Positions 1 through 5,241 of a stretch of DNA of 7,146 bases are shown here, one piece after another. Position numbers and translations under genes: made by a program. Position 1 is the first letter of the stretch; each line of letters opens with the position of its first letter. The notes under the pieces are model-generated. The model did not search any database. It was not told where the DNA came from and saw only the letters and a program-made list of their open reading frames with translations. This stretch comes from Gaiellasilicea sp051005735 (GTDB lineage: Bacteria; Actinomycetota; Thermoleophilia; Gaiellales; Gaiellaceae). The DNA lies in the NCBI GenBank assembly GCA_051005735.1, contig JBPCJB010000147.1, positions 1 to 7,146 on the forward strand, read 5' to 3'.

Positions 1-515
1 TGATCTACGGGGTGAGCTTCGACCTGGTCGGCAAGCAGCCGATCGTCCTCCTCAAGACCTCGGACGGGAACAAGTTCCTCCCGATCTGGATCGGCCACCC
101 CGAGGCTGCGGCGATTCTCGTCAAGCTCCAGAACGCGGCGACGCCGCGGCCGATGACGCACGACCTCGTCACCGACATGCTGTCGCACCTCGATGCAGCG
201 GTCGTCGCGGTGACCGTGACCGAGATGCGCGACAGCACCTACTACGCGCGGATCACCCTGCGCCAGAACGGCTCGGAGCTCGAGATCGACTCGCGGCCGT
301 CCGATGCGATCGCCCTGGCCGTGCGCGCCGGGGCGAAGATCTACGCCGCCGACGAGGTGATCGAGGAGTCCGGGATCGAGTTCGAGGGCGAGGGCGGCGA
401 GCACGACGAGCTCGCCGGGGTGACGCCGCTCGCCGAGCTCGACCCCGATGAGTTCCGCCGGTTCCTCGACACCGTTAGCCCGGACGAGTTCGCGAAGGAG
501 GACGAGCCGAGCTAG
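1..515 (+). CDS. Bifunctional nuclease family protein (DUF151/BFN), 5'-partial
   Basis: The protein is a DUF151 (BFN domain, PF02577) member, a small family to which DNase/RNase activity has been ascribed in plant homologues; its bacterial role is poorly defined. The diagnostic core is visible: QPIVLLK, then LPIWIGHPEAAAI, then PMTHDLVTDML, then the conserved RPSDAIALAVRAGAKIYAADEV block. An acidic linker and the usual tail, DEFRRFLDTVSPDEF, close it at a TAG (513-515). The first in-frame start inside the window is GTG at 12, but homologues begin several residues before the Gly-Val that precedes it, and the frame is open to base 3 and beyond. The true start is therefore probably a few codons upstream of the window; from GTG 12 there are 167 residues. 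The 3' end overlaps the convergent chorismate mutase gene by 41 bp. Family assignment is firm; molecular function is inferred from the family only. Confidence 0.9.
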   Translation, partial: IYGVSFDLVGKQPIVLLKTSDGNKFLPIWIGHPEAAAILVKLQNAATPRPMTHDLVTDMLSHLDAAVVAVTVTEMRDSTYYARITLRQNGSELEIDSRPSDAIALAVRAGAKIYAADEVIEESGIEFEGEGGEHDELAGVTPLAELDPDEFRRFLDTVSPDEFAKEDEPS

Positions 516-789
516 AGGTTGTTCGCCCGACCTCGCGCTTCGTCAGCGCGAGCACCTCCGCGAGGAGCTCGCGCAGCCCGTCGGTCGAGAGCGGGCCGCG
601 GTTGACCGTCTCCAGATGGGAACGCAGCCATTCCTCCCGCGCGGGGTCGAGGAAGTCGAGGCCGTGCGCTTCCTTCACGCGCCGCAACTCGAGGACGAGC
701 TCGAGCCGCCGGTTGATCGTCTCGACGAGGCGCTCGTCGAGCTCGGTCAGCTCGGCCCGGAGTCTCCTGACCTCAGGTGGAACGCTCAC
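475..789 (-). CDS. Chorismate mutase, AroQ class (type II), stand-alone
   Basis: Predicted 104-residue all-helical enzyme converting chorismate to prephenate, the committed step to Phe and Tyr, in the cytoplasm. Against the E. coli P-protein mutase domain the active-site residues fall at the same numbers without gaps: Arg11, Arg28, Lys39, Asp48, Arg51 and Glu52. The NRGPL loop (residues 63-67) resembles mutase domains fused to Bacillus-type DAHP synthases. The Gln88 equivalent is not present; an ungapped alignment puts Val87 there, with Glu86 adjacent and Thr83 at the Ser84 position. Start is GTG at 789, which forms a GTGA overlap with the stop of the upstream PrcB-like gene, implying translational coupling; a GGGG lies upstream. 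No dehydratase, dehydrogenase or DAHP synthase domain is attached. Residues from about 92 on are a low-complexity Ser/Arg/Pro tail encoded opposite the nuclease gene. The open frame continues upstream of 789, but that part is antisense-like and not protein-like. Confidence 0.85.
   Translation of the reverse strand: MSVPPEVRRLRAELTELDERLVETINRRLELVLELRRVKEAHGLDFLDPAREEWLRSHLETVNRGPLSTDGLRELLAEVLALTKREVGRTTSSSARPPSRTRPG
532..552 (+). terminator. Candidate hairpin terminator downstream of the nuclease gene
   Basis: A perfect 8-bp inverted repeat (CTCGCGCT ... AGCGCGAG) with a 5-nt loop starts 16 nt after the TAG of the nuclease gene. No T-tract follows, so it would be a high-GC, tract-less type of terminator if real. 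It lies inside the convergent chorismate mutase coding sequence (codons for LALTKRE), so the pairing could be a coincidence of codon use at this base composition. Position just past the stop codon is the main support. Confidence 0.3.
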
Positions 790-1208
790 GGTCGGCCCCG
801 CCAGTCGAGGTCGACGGGCTTGCCGGTGCGCTCGATCGTGAGCAGGCGAAACGGGAACGCAAGCAGGGCTGCGCCCGGACGGGCGAGTGTCGGCGCTCGT
901 TCGCGCACGCTGACCACGATCCGTCGACGTTCCTCCTTCATCCCCACGATGTCGAGTGCGTAGGCGCTGCTCGAGCGCGGGCCGGCCGCGACGAGTACCG
1001 CTTCGCGGCGTCCGAAGTCGATCGGCGGCACCGTCGCCGCGGGGCCCAGGGCGGAGCGAAGGGAGCGTTCGTCGCCGAACGTGCGGAGCTGCGAGCGGGC
1101 CGGCTCCGCGAGCGTCCGCCCGGTCAGGTCGCGCCAAGCGAGCGGCCGGTCACCGCCCCGCGCCCAGAGCTCCTGCCAGCCGAGCCAGCCGAGCGCTACG
1201 ACCGTCAC
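786..1208 (-). CDS. Small membrane-anchored protein with a PrcB C-terminal-like domain
   Basis: Predicted 140 residues from GTG 1208. A short hydrophobic N-terminus (residues 2-10, VVALGWLGW in the middle) could be a signal anchor, placing the rest outside the membrane. Residues about 40-128 follow the PrcB C-terminal domain pattern (PF14343, named from the Treponema protease-complex subunit): a 'SQLRTFGDERSLRSAL' opening, then PPIDFGRREAVLVAAG (residues 61-76), a strand-turn segment where the usual T-G-G-Y is replaced by SSSAY, then IVVSVRERAP and a closing FPFRLLTIER. The gene begins 13 nt after the L,D-transpeptidase stop and ends in a GTGA overlap with the chorismate mutase start. The start is uncertain: no good ribosome binding site is visible, and the only longer in-frame extension runs into the transpeptidase gene and looks unlike protein. 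Function unknown; the domain match is by eye and remote. Confidence 0.6.
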   Translation of the reverse strand: MTVVALGWLGWQELWARGGDRPLAWRDLTGRTLAEPARSQLRTFGDERSLRSALGPAATVPPIDFGRREAVLVAAGPRSSSAYALDIVGMKEERRRIVVSVRERAPTLARPGAALLAFPFRLLTIERTGKPVDLDWRGRP

Positions 1209-1221
1209 GCAGGCGAGCGCG

Positions 1222-2568
1222 CTAGAGGTAGACCGTGACCGTCGCACCGTGGGGATGCCCTGCGAAGAGCTGCGGCGCGATCCACATCGGCACGCGCACG
1301 CACCCGTGCGACGCCGGATAGGCCGGCACGGACGGGTAGCCGTGGATCGCAAAGCCGCGGAGGAAGTACATCGGGTACCAGAGCAACCAGTCGAAGCCCG
1401 TGACCTTGCGGTAGACCCGCCACGTGCCGAGCGGCGTGTTGCCTGTCGCGCCGGTCGAGACGTGCACGATCCGGGCGACCTCGCCGCCGCGGATCTCCAG
1501 GAGCACCTGTCGGGTCTTGTCGACCTCGATGTGGTCGAAGCCGCGGGCTCGTGGCTCGGGAACGCCGGCCCCCTCGAGCAGGCGCCAGAGGCCGGGGTCG
1601 ACCCGGCCGGTCCGGGCGAGGCGATGCACCTTCTGGAAGGCCAACACCGCCTCGAACGTGTCCGCCCCGTAGATCGTGTCCACCCCGCGCAGCGCGTAGC
1701 GGAGCTCGGCGAGGCGTCGTTCGAGTACGAGGACGCTCGGGCCGCGGGCGCCGGGCGCGAGCGCGGGGAGCACGACCCGGGCTGCCAGTGACCGCCTGGC
1801 CGGAAGGAAGCCGGGACGGGGAACCGTCGTCAGGATCGCGCGCAGGCGTCCCGCCGCAGCGGTTGGGAGCGTGAGGCGCAGGGTCGAACCGGCTCGTTTG
1901 CGAGCGACCAGTCGTCCGTCGCGGCGGATCTCGACGCGCAGAGACCCGGCGCCCGCCGGAACGAGGCGGGCCGCTACCGATAACCGTCCGCCCACCGGCG
2001 CCGACCGGCCGAGCGAGGCCTCGAGTCTCGGGCGGAGAGCGATCGATCGCGGCTCCGAGCGCGCCGCGCCGTAACGAGCGTGGTAGGGGCCCGACGAGCG
2101 GAGCCGCAGGATCGCCCGGAAGCGCCCGCTTGCGCTCACGCGCGCCGAGGCGACGTGGGTGCGGCCTCGGTAGATCTGAACGCGACCGCCCGCGACCGCA
2201 GGCCTCAGCTCGCCGCCGATCGCCACGGGGCTGCCGTAGTCGGCCGATCGGGGCGCCGCGAGCGCGACGGTTCGCCGGCGGATGACGAGCGCGACCCGCG
2301 CCCGGGCGCTCTCGCCGCTCTCGGCGACCGCCGTCACCACTGCGACGTAGCGCCCGGGTGCGTAGACGTGTCGAACGGAGGCGCCGGTCGCCGAGCTCCC
2401 GTCGCCGAGCTCCCAGGTGTAGCTCGCCGGCTCACCGCTCGCGGTGAGCGTCACCGCGAGCGGCCCGACCCCGGTCGTAGTCGAGGCGGCGACGACCACC
2501 GCGGGCGGGGCCGCCGAGGCACTCGCCGCGAAGGCAAGGCCGGCCACGACGACGAGCGCTACCCGCAT
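1222..2568 (-). CDS. Secreted L,D-transpeptidase (YkuD) with PKD, Ig-like and peptidoglycan-binding domains
   Basis: Predicted 448-residue exported enzyme that would form 3-3 cross-links in peptidoglycan (or attach proteins to it). Order: signal peptide 1-20 (hydrophobic core, then ASASAA before PP); a PKD-like domain about 28-96 with YTWELGDGS at 50-58; two Ig-like beta segments about 98-178 and 180-268, the first with the 'YRGRTHVASARVSASGRF' type of repeat; a PG_binding_1 domain about 273-332 (GARGPSVLVLERRL ... FQKVHRL); and a YkuD catalytic domain about 344-448. The catalytic motif is intact: His409-Gly410, then SHGCVRV at 420-426 with nucleophile Cys423. ATG at 2568 is preferred because the signal peptide begins there; it lies 22 nt after the protease stop, and no clear Shine-Dalgarno is seen. 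The gene is third in the minus-strand run. Catalytic assignment is firm; the Ig-like boundaries are approximate. Confidence 0.92.
   Translation of the reverse strand: MRVALVVVAGLAFAASASAAPPAVVVAASTTTGVGPLAVTLTASGEPASYTWELGDGSSATGASVRHVYAPGRYVAVVTAVAESGESARARVALVIRRRTVALAAPRSADYGSPVAIGGELRPAVAGGRVQIYRGRTHVASARVSASGRFRAILRLRSSGPYHARYGAARSEPRSIALRPRLEASLGRSAPVGGRLSVAARLVPAGAGSLRVEIRRDGRLVARKRAGSTLRLTLPTAAAGRLRAILTTVPRPGFLPARRSLAARVVLPALAPGARGPSVLVLERRLAELRYALRGVDTIYGADTFEAVLAFQKVHRLARTGRVDPGLWRLLEGAGVPEPRARGFDHIEVDKTRQVLLEIRGGEVARIVHVSTGATGNTPLGTWRVYRKVTGFDWLLWYPMYFLRGFAIHGYPSVPAYPASHGCVRVPMWIAPQLFAGHPHGATVTVYL
2387..2414. repeat. Perfect 14-bp tandem direct repeat, two copies
   Basis: GTCGCCGAGCTCCC occurs twice head-to-tail at 2387-2400 and 2401-2414 with no mismatch. 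It lies in the PKD part of the L,D-transpeptidase gene. Because 14 is not a multiple of 3, the copies are read in different frames: on the minus strand the first-read copy gives ELGDG and the second gives SSAT, together the PKD signature region. Loss or gain of one copy would frameshift the gene. Confidence 0.9.
2430..2449. repeat. Perfect 8-bp inverted repeat with 4-nt loop inside the L,D-transpeptidase gene
   Basis: GCTCACCG (2430-2437) pairs exactly with CGGTGAGC (2442-2449) around a 4-nt loop; in the minus-strand transcript the loop is CGAG. It lies 15 nt from the 14-bp tandem repeat, in codons for about residues 40-47. It may be a chance result of high GC and codon preference; no role is evident. 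Confidence 0.4.
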
Positions 2569-2590
2569 GCGCGGGAGGATAACCCGCCGC

Positions 2591-3283
2591 TCAGGTCGTT
2601 ACCGCCACGATCAGGCTGGTCGCGTTGAAAGCGCAGTGGATGAGCATCGGGGGATAGATGCTGTCCGTGCGCAGGCGGACGAAGCCGGTGACGAGCCCGA
2701 AGATGACGAGCGCGGGCAGCGCGAGCACGAGGCCGTGGCCGAGCCCGAAGCAGATCGCGGTTGCGAGGACCGCGATCCAGGGCCCGAAGCGCAGGAGCAA
2801 CGAGAGCCCCGCGCCTCGATAGAGCAACTCCTCGACGACGGGTCCGATGAGCGCGACAGCGACGAAGTTCGCTGCATAGGCGCCCGCGCGGCTCGAGTCC
2901 CAGCCCTCGGGCGTGAGCCCCTGCTCCTCGCCCGCGTCCAGAACGAGGAGGAGCAGGCCGGCCCCGATGAAGATCGCGACATAGCCGGCGAGCACCCAGC
3001 CGAGCGCGCTCGGCCACGAACGGGGTCGGCGCAGCGCGAAGAAGTCCGCCTTCGGCAAGCCGCGACCGATTCCGAAGACCACGATCGCGAGGAGGATCGC
3101 GTAGAGGATCGCGCTTCCGACCGCGGTCTCGTACTGGTAGAGAACGTCGCTCTCGGGCTTGCCGCCGCTGAGGCGGCCCGCGTAGCTCAGGGTCGCGAGC
3201 GCGGCGACGAGCGCGATCCAGCCGACGAGCTTCGACGAGGGGGCCTGCTCCGACTCGCTCGGCTCCTCTCTCCGGACGCTCAT
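2591..3283 (-). CDS. CPBP family intramembrane glutamic endopeptidase (Abi/CAAX-protease type)
   Basis: Predicted 230-residue polytopic membrane protein with about seven hydrophobic segments (roughly 20-35, 55-73, 92-115, 137-150, 164-181, 186-204, 213-229). The three family motifs are present in order and spacing: EELLYRG with Glu151-Glu152 and Arg156, FGLGH with Phe179 and His183, and HCAFN with His216 and Asn220. These are the catalytic and metal/water-positioning residues of CPBP (PF02517) proteases, so it should be active; the substrate is unknown. The start chosen is ATG 3283, which overlaps the mannosyltransferase stop as ATGA and has GGGTGG just upstream; in-frame ATGs at 3298 and 3307 would add 5 or 8 residues. 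It lies between a mannosyltransferase and an L,D-transpeptidase, which hints at processing of an envelope protein, but this is only context. Nothing identifies it as an abortive-infection or bacteriocin-immunity protein. Confidence 0.88.
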   Translation of the reverse strand: MSVRREEPSESEQAPSSKLVGWIALVAALATLSYAGRLSGGKPESDVLYQYETAVGSAILYAILLAIVVFGIGRGLPKADFFALRRPRSWPSALGWVLAGYVAIFIGAGLLLLVLDAGEEQGLTPEGWDSSRAGAYAANFVAVALIGPVVEELLYRGAGLSLLLRFGPWIAVLATAICFGLGHGLVLALPALVIFGLVTGFVRLRTDSIYPPMLIHCAFNATSLIVAVTT

Positions 3284-4434
3284 GCCACCCACTGCCATAG
3301 CGCCCATTGCACCACGGCGATACCAAGCAGCGCGGCAGAGACCGACGTCAGAGCGGAGTGCAGGCGCGGGCGCGAGCCGAGCGTCGCGAGCACGAGCAGC
3401 AGCGGAAAGAGAACGAGCCCGAAGCGCGACATCGAAAGCAGCGGCCAGCGCTCCGACGGAAACGAGAGCGGGATCGCCAGGCTGACGAGCGCGAAAAGCC
3501 CGTAGGGCGCGCCGAAGCGCCGCCATGCCGCAAGCCCGAGGACGAGGAAGCCGACCGTGAATCCAAGCTGTTGCAGGTTGAGGGCGAGATCGCGGCCCGA
3601 GCGGTCGGCGAAGAGCACCGCGACGCCTTCCCAGAGCCCTCCCAACGGGCCTGCCCAGGACAGCTCTCGATTCCAGATCCCGTCCTGCGCGCGCAGGAAG
3701 GCGAACGGCTCCTCGATCCAGGCGGCGAGGAGGAGCGGATACGCCGCGGCGATCGGAATCGAGACGGCGAGCCGGAGGAAGGCGCGGCGGCGGTCGTCGG
3801 CTCGCCACGCGAGGAGCGCGAGCGCCGGGAGGAGGGCGATTCCGACCGGCCGAGTCAGCATCGCGAGCCCCGTTGCGACGCCGGCGCCCAGGAAGCGGCC
3901 CCGCTCGGCGAGGAGGAACGCCGCCAGCGCGAGGGCGAGGTAGAGCGACTCGCTGTAGACCGCCTGGAGGAAGAGCGCTGTGGGGAAGATGGCGAGGTAG
4001 AGGACCGCGCGTCCGGCCGCTTCCTCGCCGAGCCGCACCCGAGCGAGGCGGTGGAGCAGGACAAAGGCAACGGCGCACGCGGCGAGGGAGAGCAGGACGC
4101 CGGCGAGCACGTAGTGGCCGGCGAGGAGCCGCCCGAGCAGCGCCACGAGTCCTGGATAGAGCGGGAAGAACGCGGGGGTGCTGGACGGCGCGCCCGAGTA
4201 GCCCTGCTCGGCGATCCGGAGGTACCAGTCGCTGTCCCAGCGTGCCCAAACGTCGATCCCGACCCCGAGCTCGTGGAGGCGGGAGCTGTCCCACCGGTCG
4301 GCCTGCGGGTGCCGGTTCGGCTCGAAGACGAGCAGCGCGAAGAGGGCGGCCAGCCAGAGCGCGATCCGGCTCCAGAGGAAGATCTCGAGCGCGGGACTTC
4401 GCCGGGCAGACCGCAGCCGCTGACCCACGTCCAC
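3280..4434 (-). CDS. PIG-V-like / GT-C membrane mannosyltransferase
   Basis: Predicted 384-residue polytopic membrane protein. It fits bacterial relatives of GPI mannosyltransferase II (PIG-V, GT-C fold), which take mannose from a polyprenyl-phosphate donor on the outer face of the membrane. Supporting motifs in order: ARWDSDWYLRIAEQGY (64-79) in the first extracytoplasmic loop, carrying the acidic residues expected for catalysis; FFPLYP (89-94); VYSESLYLAL (159-168); LTRPVG (193-198); and SMSRFGLVLFPL (334-345). About ten hydrophobic segments separate these. Start is GTG 4434, with GGAG five bases upstream; a second in-frame GTG lies two codons later. The stop overlaps the protease start (ATGA). 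As the first gene of the minus-strand run it is expected to carry the operon promoter in the 69-bp divergent gap. The acceptor (lipid, glycan or protein) cannot be read from the sequence. Confidence 0.85.
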   Translation of the reverse strand: MDVGQRLRSARRSPALEIFLWSRIALWLAALFALLVFEPNRHPQADRWDSSRLHELGVGIDVWARWDSDWYLRIAEQGYSGAPSSTPAFFPLYPGLVALLGRLLAGHYVLAGVLLSLAACAVAFVLLHRLARVRLGEEAAGRAVLYLAIFPTALFLQAVYSESLYLALALAAFLLAERGRFLGAGVATGLAMLTRPVGIALLPALALLAWRADDRRRAFLRLAVSIPIAAAYPLLLAAWIEEPFAFLRAQDGIWNRELSWAGPLGGLWEGVAVLFADRSGRDLALNLQQLGFTVGFLVLGLAAWRRFGAPYGLFALVSLAIPLSFPSERWPLLSMSRFGLVLFPLLLVLATLGSRPRLHSALTSVSAALLGIAVVQWALWQWVA

Positions 4435-4503
4435 GAGATCTCCGATGATAGGCCGTGCCGAGCGGCTCTGAGGAACGGGCGTGGCGCCGTCGAATCGGTT
4501 CGC
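4435..4503. promoter_or_regulatory. Divergent intergenic region, presumed promoters for both gene runs
   Basis: These 69 bp separate the start codons of the minus-strand run and the plus-strand channel/PBP pair, and are the only sizeable non-coding DNA in the window. Both operons must start here or in their neighbours' coding sequence. A TATCAT (minus strand, 4450 to 4445) resembles a -10 box, but it would place the transcript start at about 4438, too close to the GTG and past the GGAG, and no good -35 is seen. No clear -10 was found on the plus strand and no operator-like palindrome stands out. Confidence 0.5.
4440..4443 (-). promoter_or_regulatory. Ribosome binding site deciding the mannosyltransferase GTG start
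   Basis: On the minus strand GGAG (4443 to 4440) is followed by five bases, ATCTC, and then GTG at 4434. This is the clearest Shine-Dalgarno-like site in the window and favours GTG 4434 over the GTG two codons downstream. Confidence 0.5.
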
Positions 4504-5241
4504 ATGGAGCTCTGGCAGCGTCTGCTCGCGATCGGAATCGTGCTCGCCGCGGCAGTCCTGCTCGCGCGCATCATCGACCTGCGGATCCTGGGCGGCGACC
4601 GCAGCCCGGAGGCGCTGACCCGCTACCGCGTCCTGCGCCGCACGATCAGCGTCTCGATCGTGACGATCGGCTTTCTCTCGGCGCTCCTCGTGATCCCGCA
4701 GGTACGGGCGATCGCAGGCGGCCTCCTCGCCTCGTCGGCGATCCTCGGCCTGATCGTCGGCTTCGCCTCCCAACGTACGCTCGGGAACTTCGTCGCTGGG
4801 CTGATGATCGCGATCACCCAGCCGTTGCGGCTCGGAGACTGGGTCGAGATCGGGGACGTCGCAGGCAGCGTCGAGGAGATCGGCCTGATGTACACCTTCA
4901 TCCGGACCGAGGACAACGCCCGGCTCGTGATCCCAAACGAGAAACTGGCGTCGGATACGATCCGCAACTCGACAATCCGCAGTCCCGCCACGTACGCGCA
5001 GGTCACAGTGCAGGTTCCGCCCACACACGACCTCGGGCAGCTCGTCGAGGCCCTCCGCCTGGAGGTGCCCGGCGAGCGCGACGAGGTCTTCGTCAGCGCC
5101 CTCGAGGGGTCACCCACCCTGACGATTCGCGCCTGGACCGAGGATTACGTCGCGGCTCGGCAGCTCGAGCGCGACCTCCGCCTGCGTGTCCACGCGCGGC
5201 TGCGTGCGCACGGGGTCACCGGGAACGGGATCGACCAATGA
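4504..5241 (+). CDS. Small-conductance mechanosensitive channel, MscS family
   Basis: Predicted 245 residues, a minimal MscS-type channel that opens under membrane tension to release solutes during osmotic downshock. Segments: TM1 about 4-22, TM2 about 48-66, and pore-lining TM3 about 70-102 with the Gly/Ala pattern AGGLLASSAILGLIVGFASQ and then LGNFVAGLMI. The cytoplasmic beta domain follows, with PLRLGDWVEIGDVAGSVEEI (107-126) and the hallmark IRTEDNARLVIPNEKL (133-148), parallel to the E. coli TMRTAD...VIPNGKI block. A short alpha/beta C-terminal domain ends near 240. It is shorter than E. coli MscS (286 residues). ATG 4504 is the first start that gives a normal N-terminus; upstream in-frame sequence is open but antisense to the mannosyltransferase and not protein-like. 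No clear ribosome binding site is seen. The stop overlaps the PBP start as ATGA, so the two genes are likely co-translated. Confidence 0.92.
   Translation: MELWQRLLAIGIVLAAAVLLARIIDLRILGGDRSPEALTRYRVLRRTISVSIVTIGFLSALLVIPQVRAIAGGLLASSAILGLIVGFASQRTLGNFVAGLMIAITQPLRLGDWVEIGDVAGSVEEIGLMYTFIRTEDNARLVIPNEKLASDTIRNSTIRSPATYAQVTVQVPPTHDLGQLVEALRLEVPGERDEVFVSALEGSPTLTIRAWTEDYVAARQLERDLRLRVHARLRAHGVTGNGIDQ

Noticed and set aside
396..416. 7-bp inverted repeat (GGCGAGC ... GCTCGCC) downstream of the mutase stop on the minus strand, as a terminator
   Set aside because: It is 59 nt past the stop, inside the nuclease gene's acidic linker, with no T-tract; such short GC stems are common here.
2591..3283. 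CPBP/Abi protein as part of a phage-defence or bacteriocin-immunity system
   Set aside because: No toxin, bacteriocin, nuclease or sensor partner lies next to it; the neighbours are envelope genes, and most CPBP proteins are not defence proteins.
2444..3505. 353-codon plus-strand open frame opposite the L,D-transpeptidase start and protease gene
   Set aside because: Composition is extremely Glu/Arg/Asp-rich, as expected for the complement of GC-rich membrane-protein codons; the minus-strand proteins have intact motifs.
4445..4450. TATCAT on the minus strand as a -10 box for the five-gene run
   Set aside because: It would start transcription at about 4438, leaving only about four bases before the GTG and excluding the GGAG; no acceptable -35 was seen (best is TTCCTC at 19-bp spacing).
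3307..4503. Long plus-strand open frame running into the MscS gene, which would make a much larger channel with a charged N-terminal half
   Set aside because: The extra part is exactly antisense to the mannosyltransferase, is Arg/Glu-rich without any fold-like pattern, and the channel has a normal N-terminus at ATG 4504.
4435..5028. Minus-strand open frame extending the mannosyltransferase upstream across the MscS gene
   Set aside because: It is antisense to a clear MscS gene and its translation is a charged, Asp/Arg-rich shadow; GTG 4434 has a GGAG at proper spacing.
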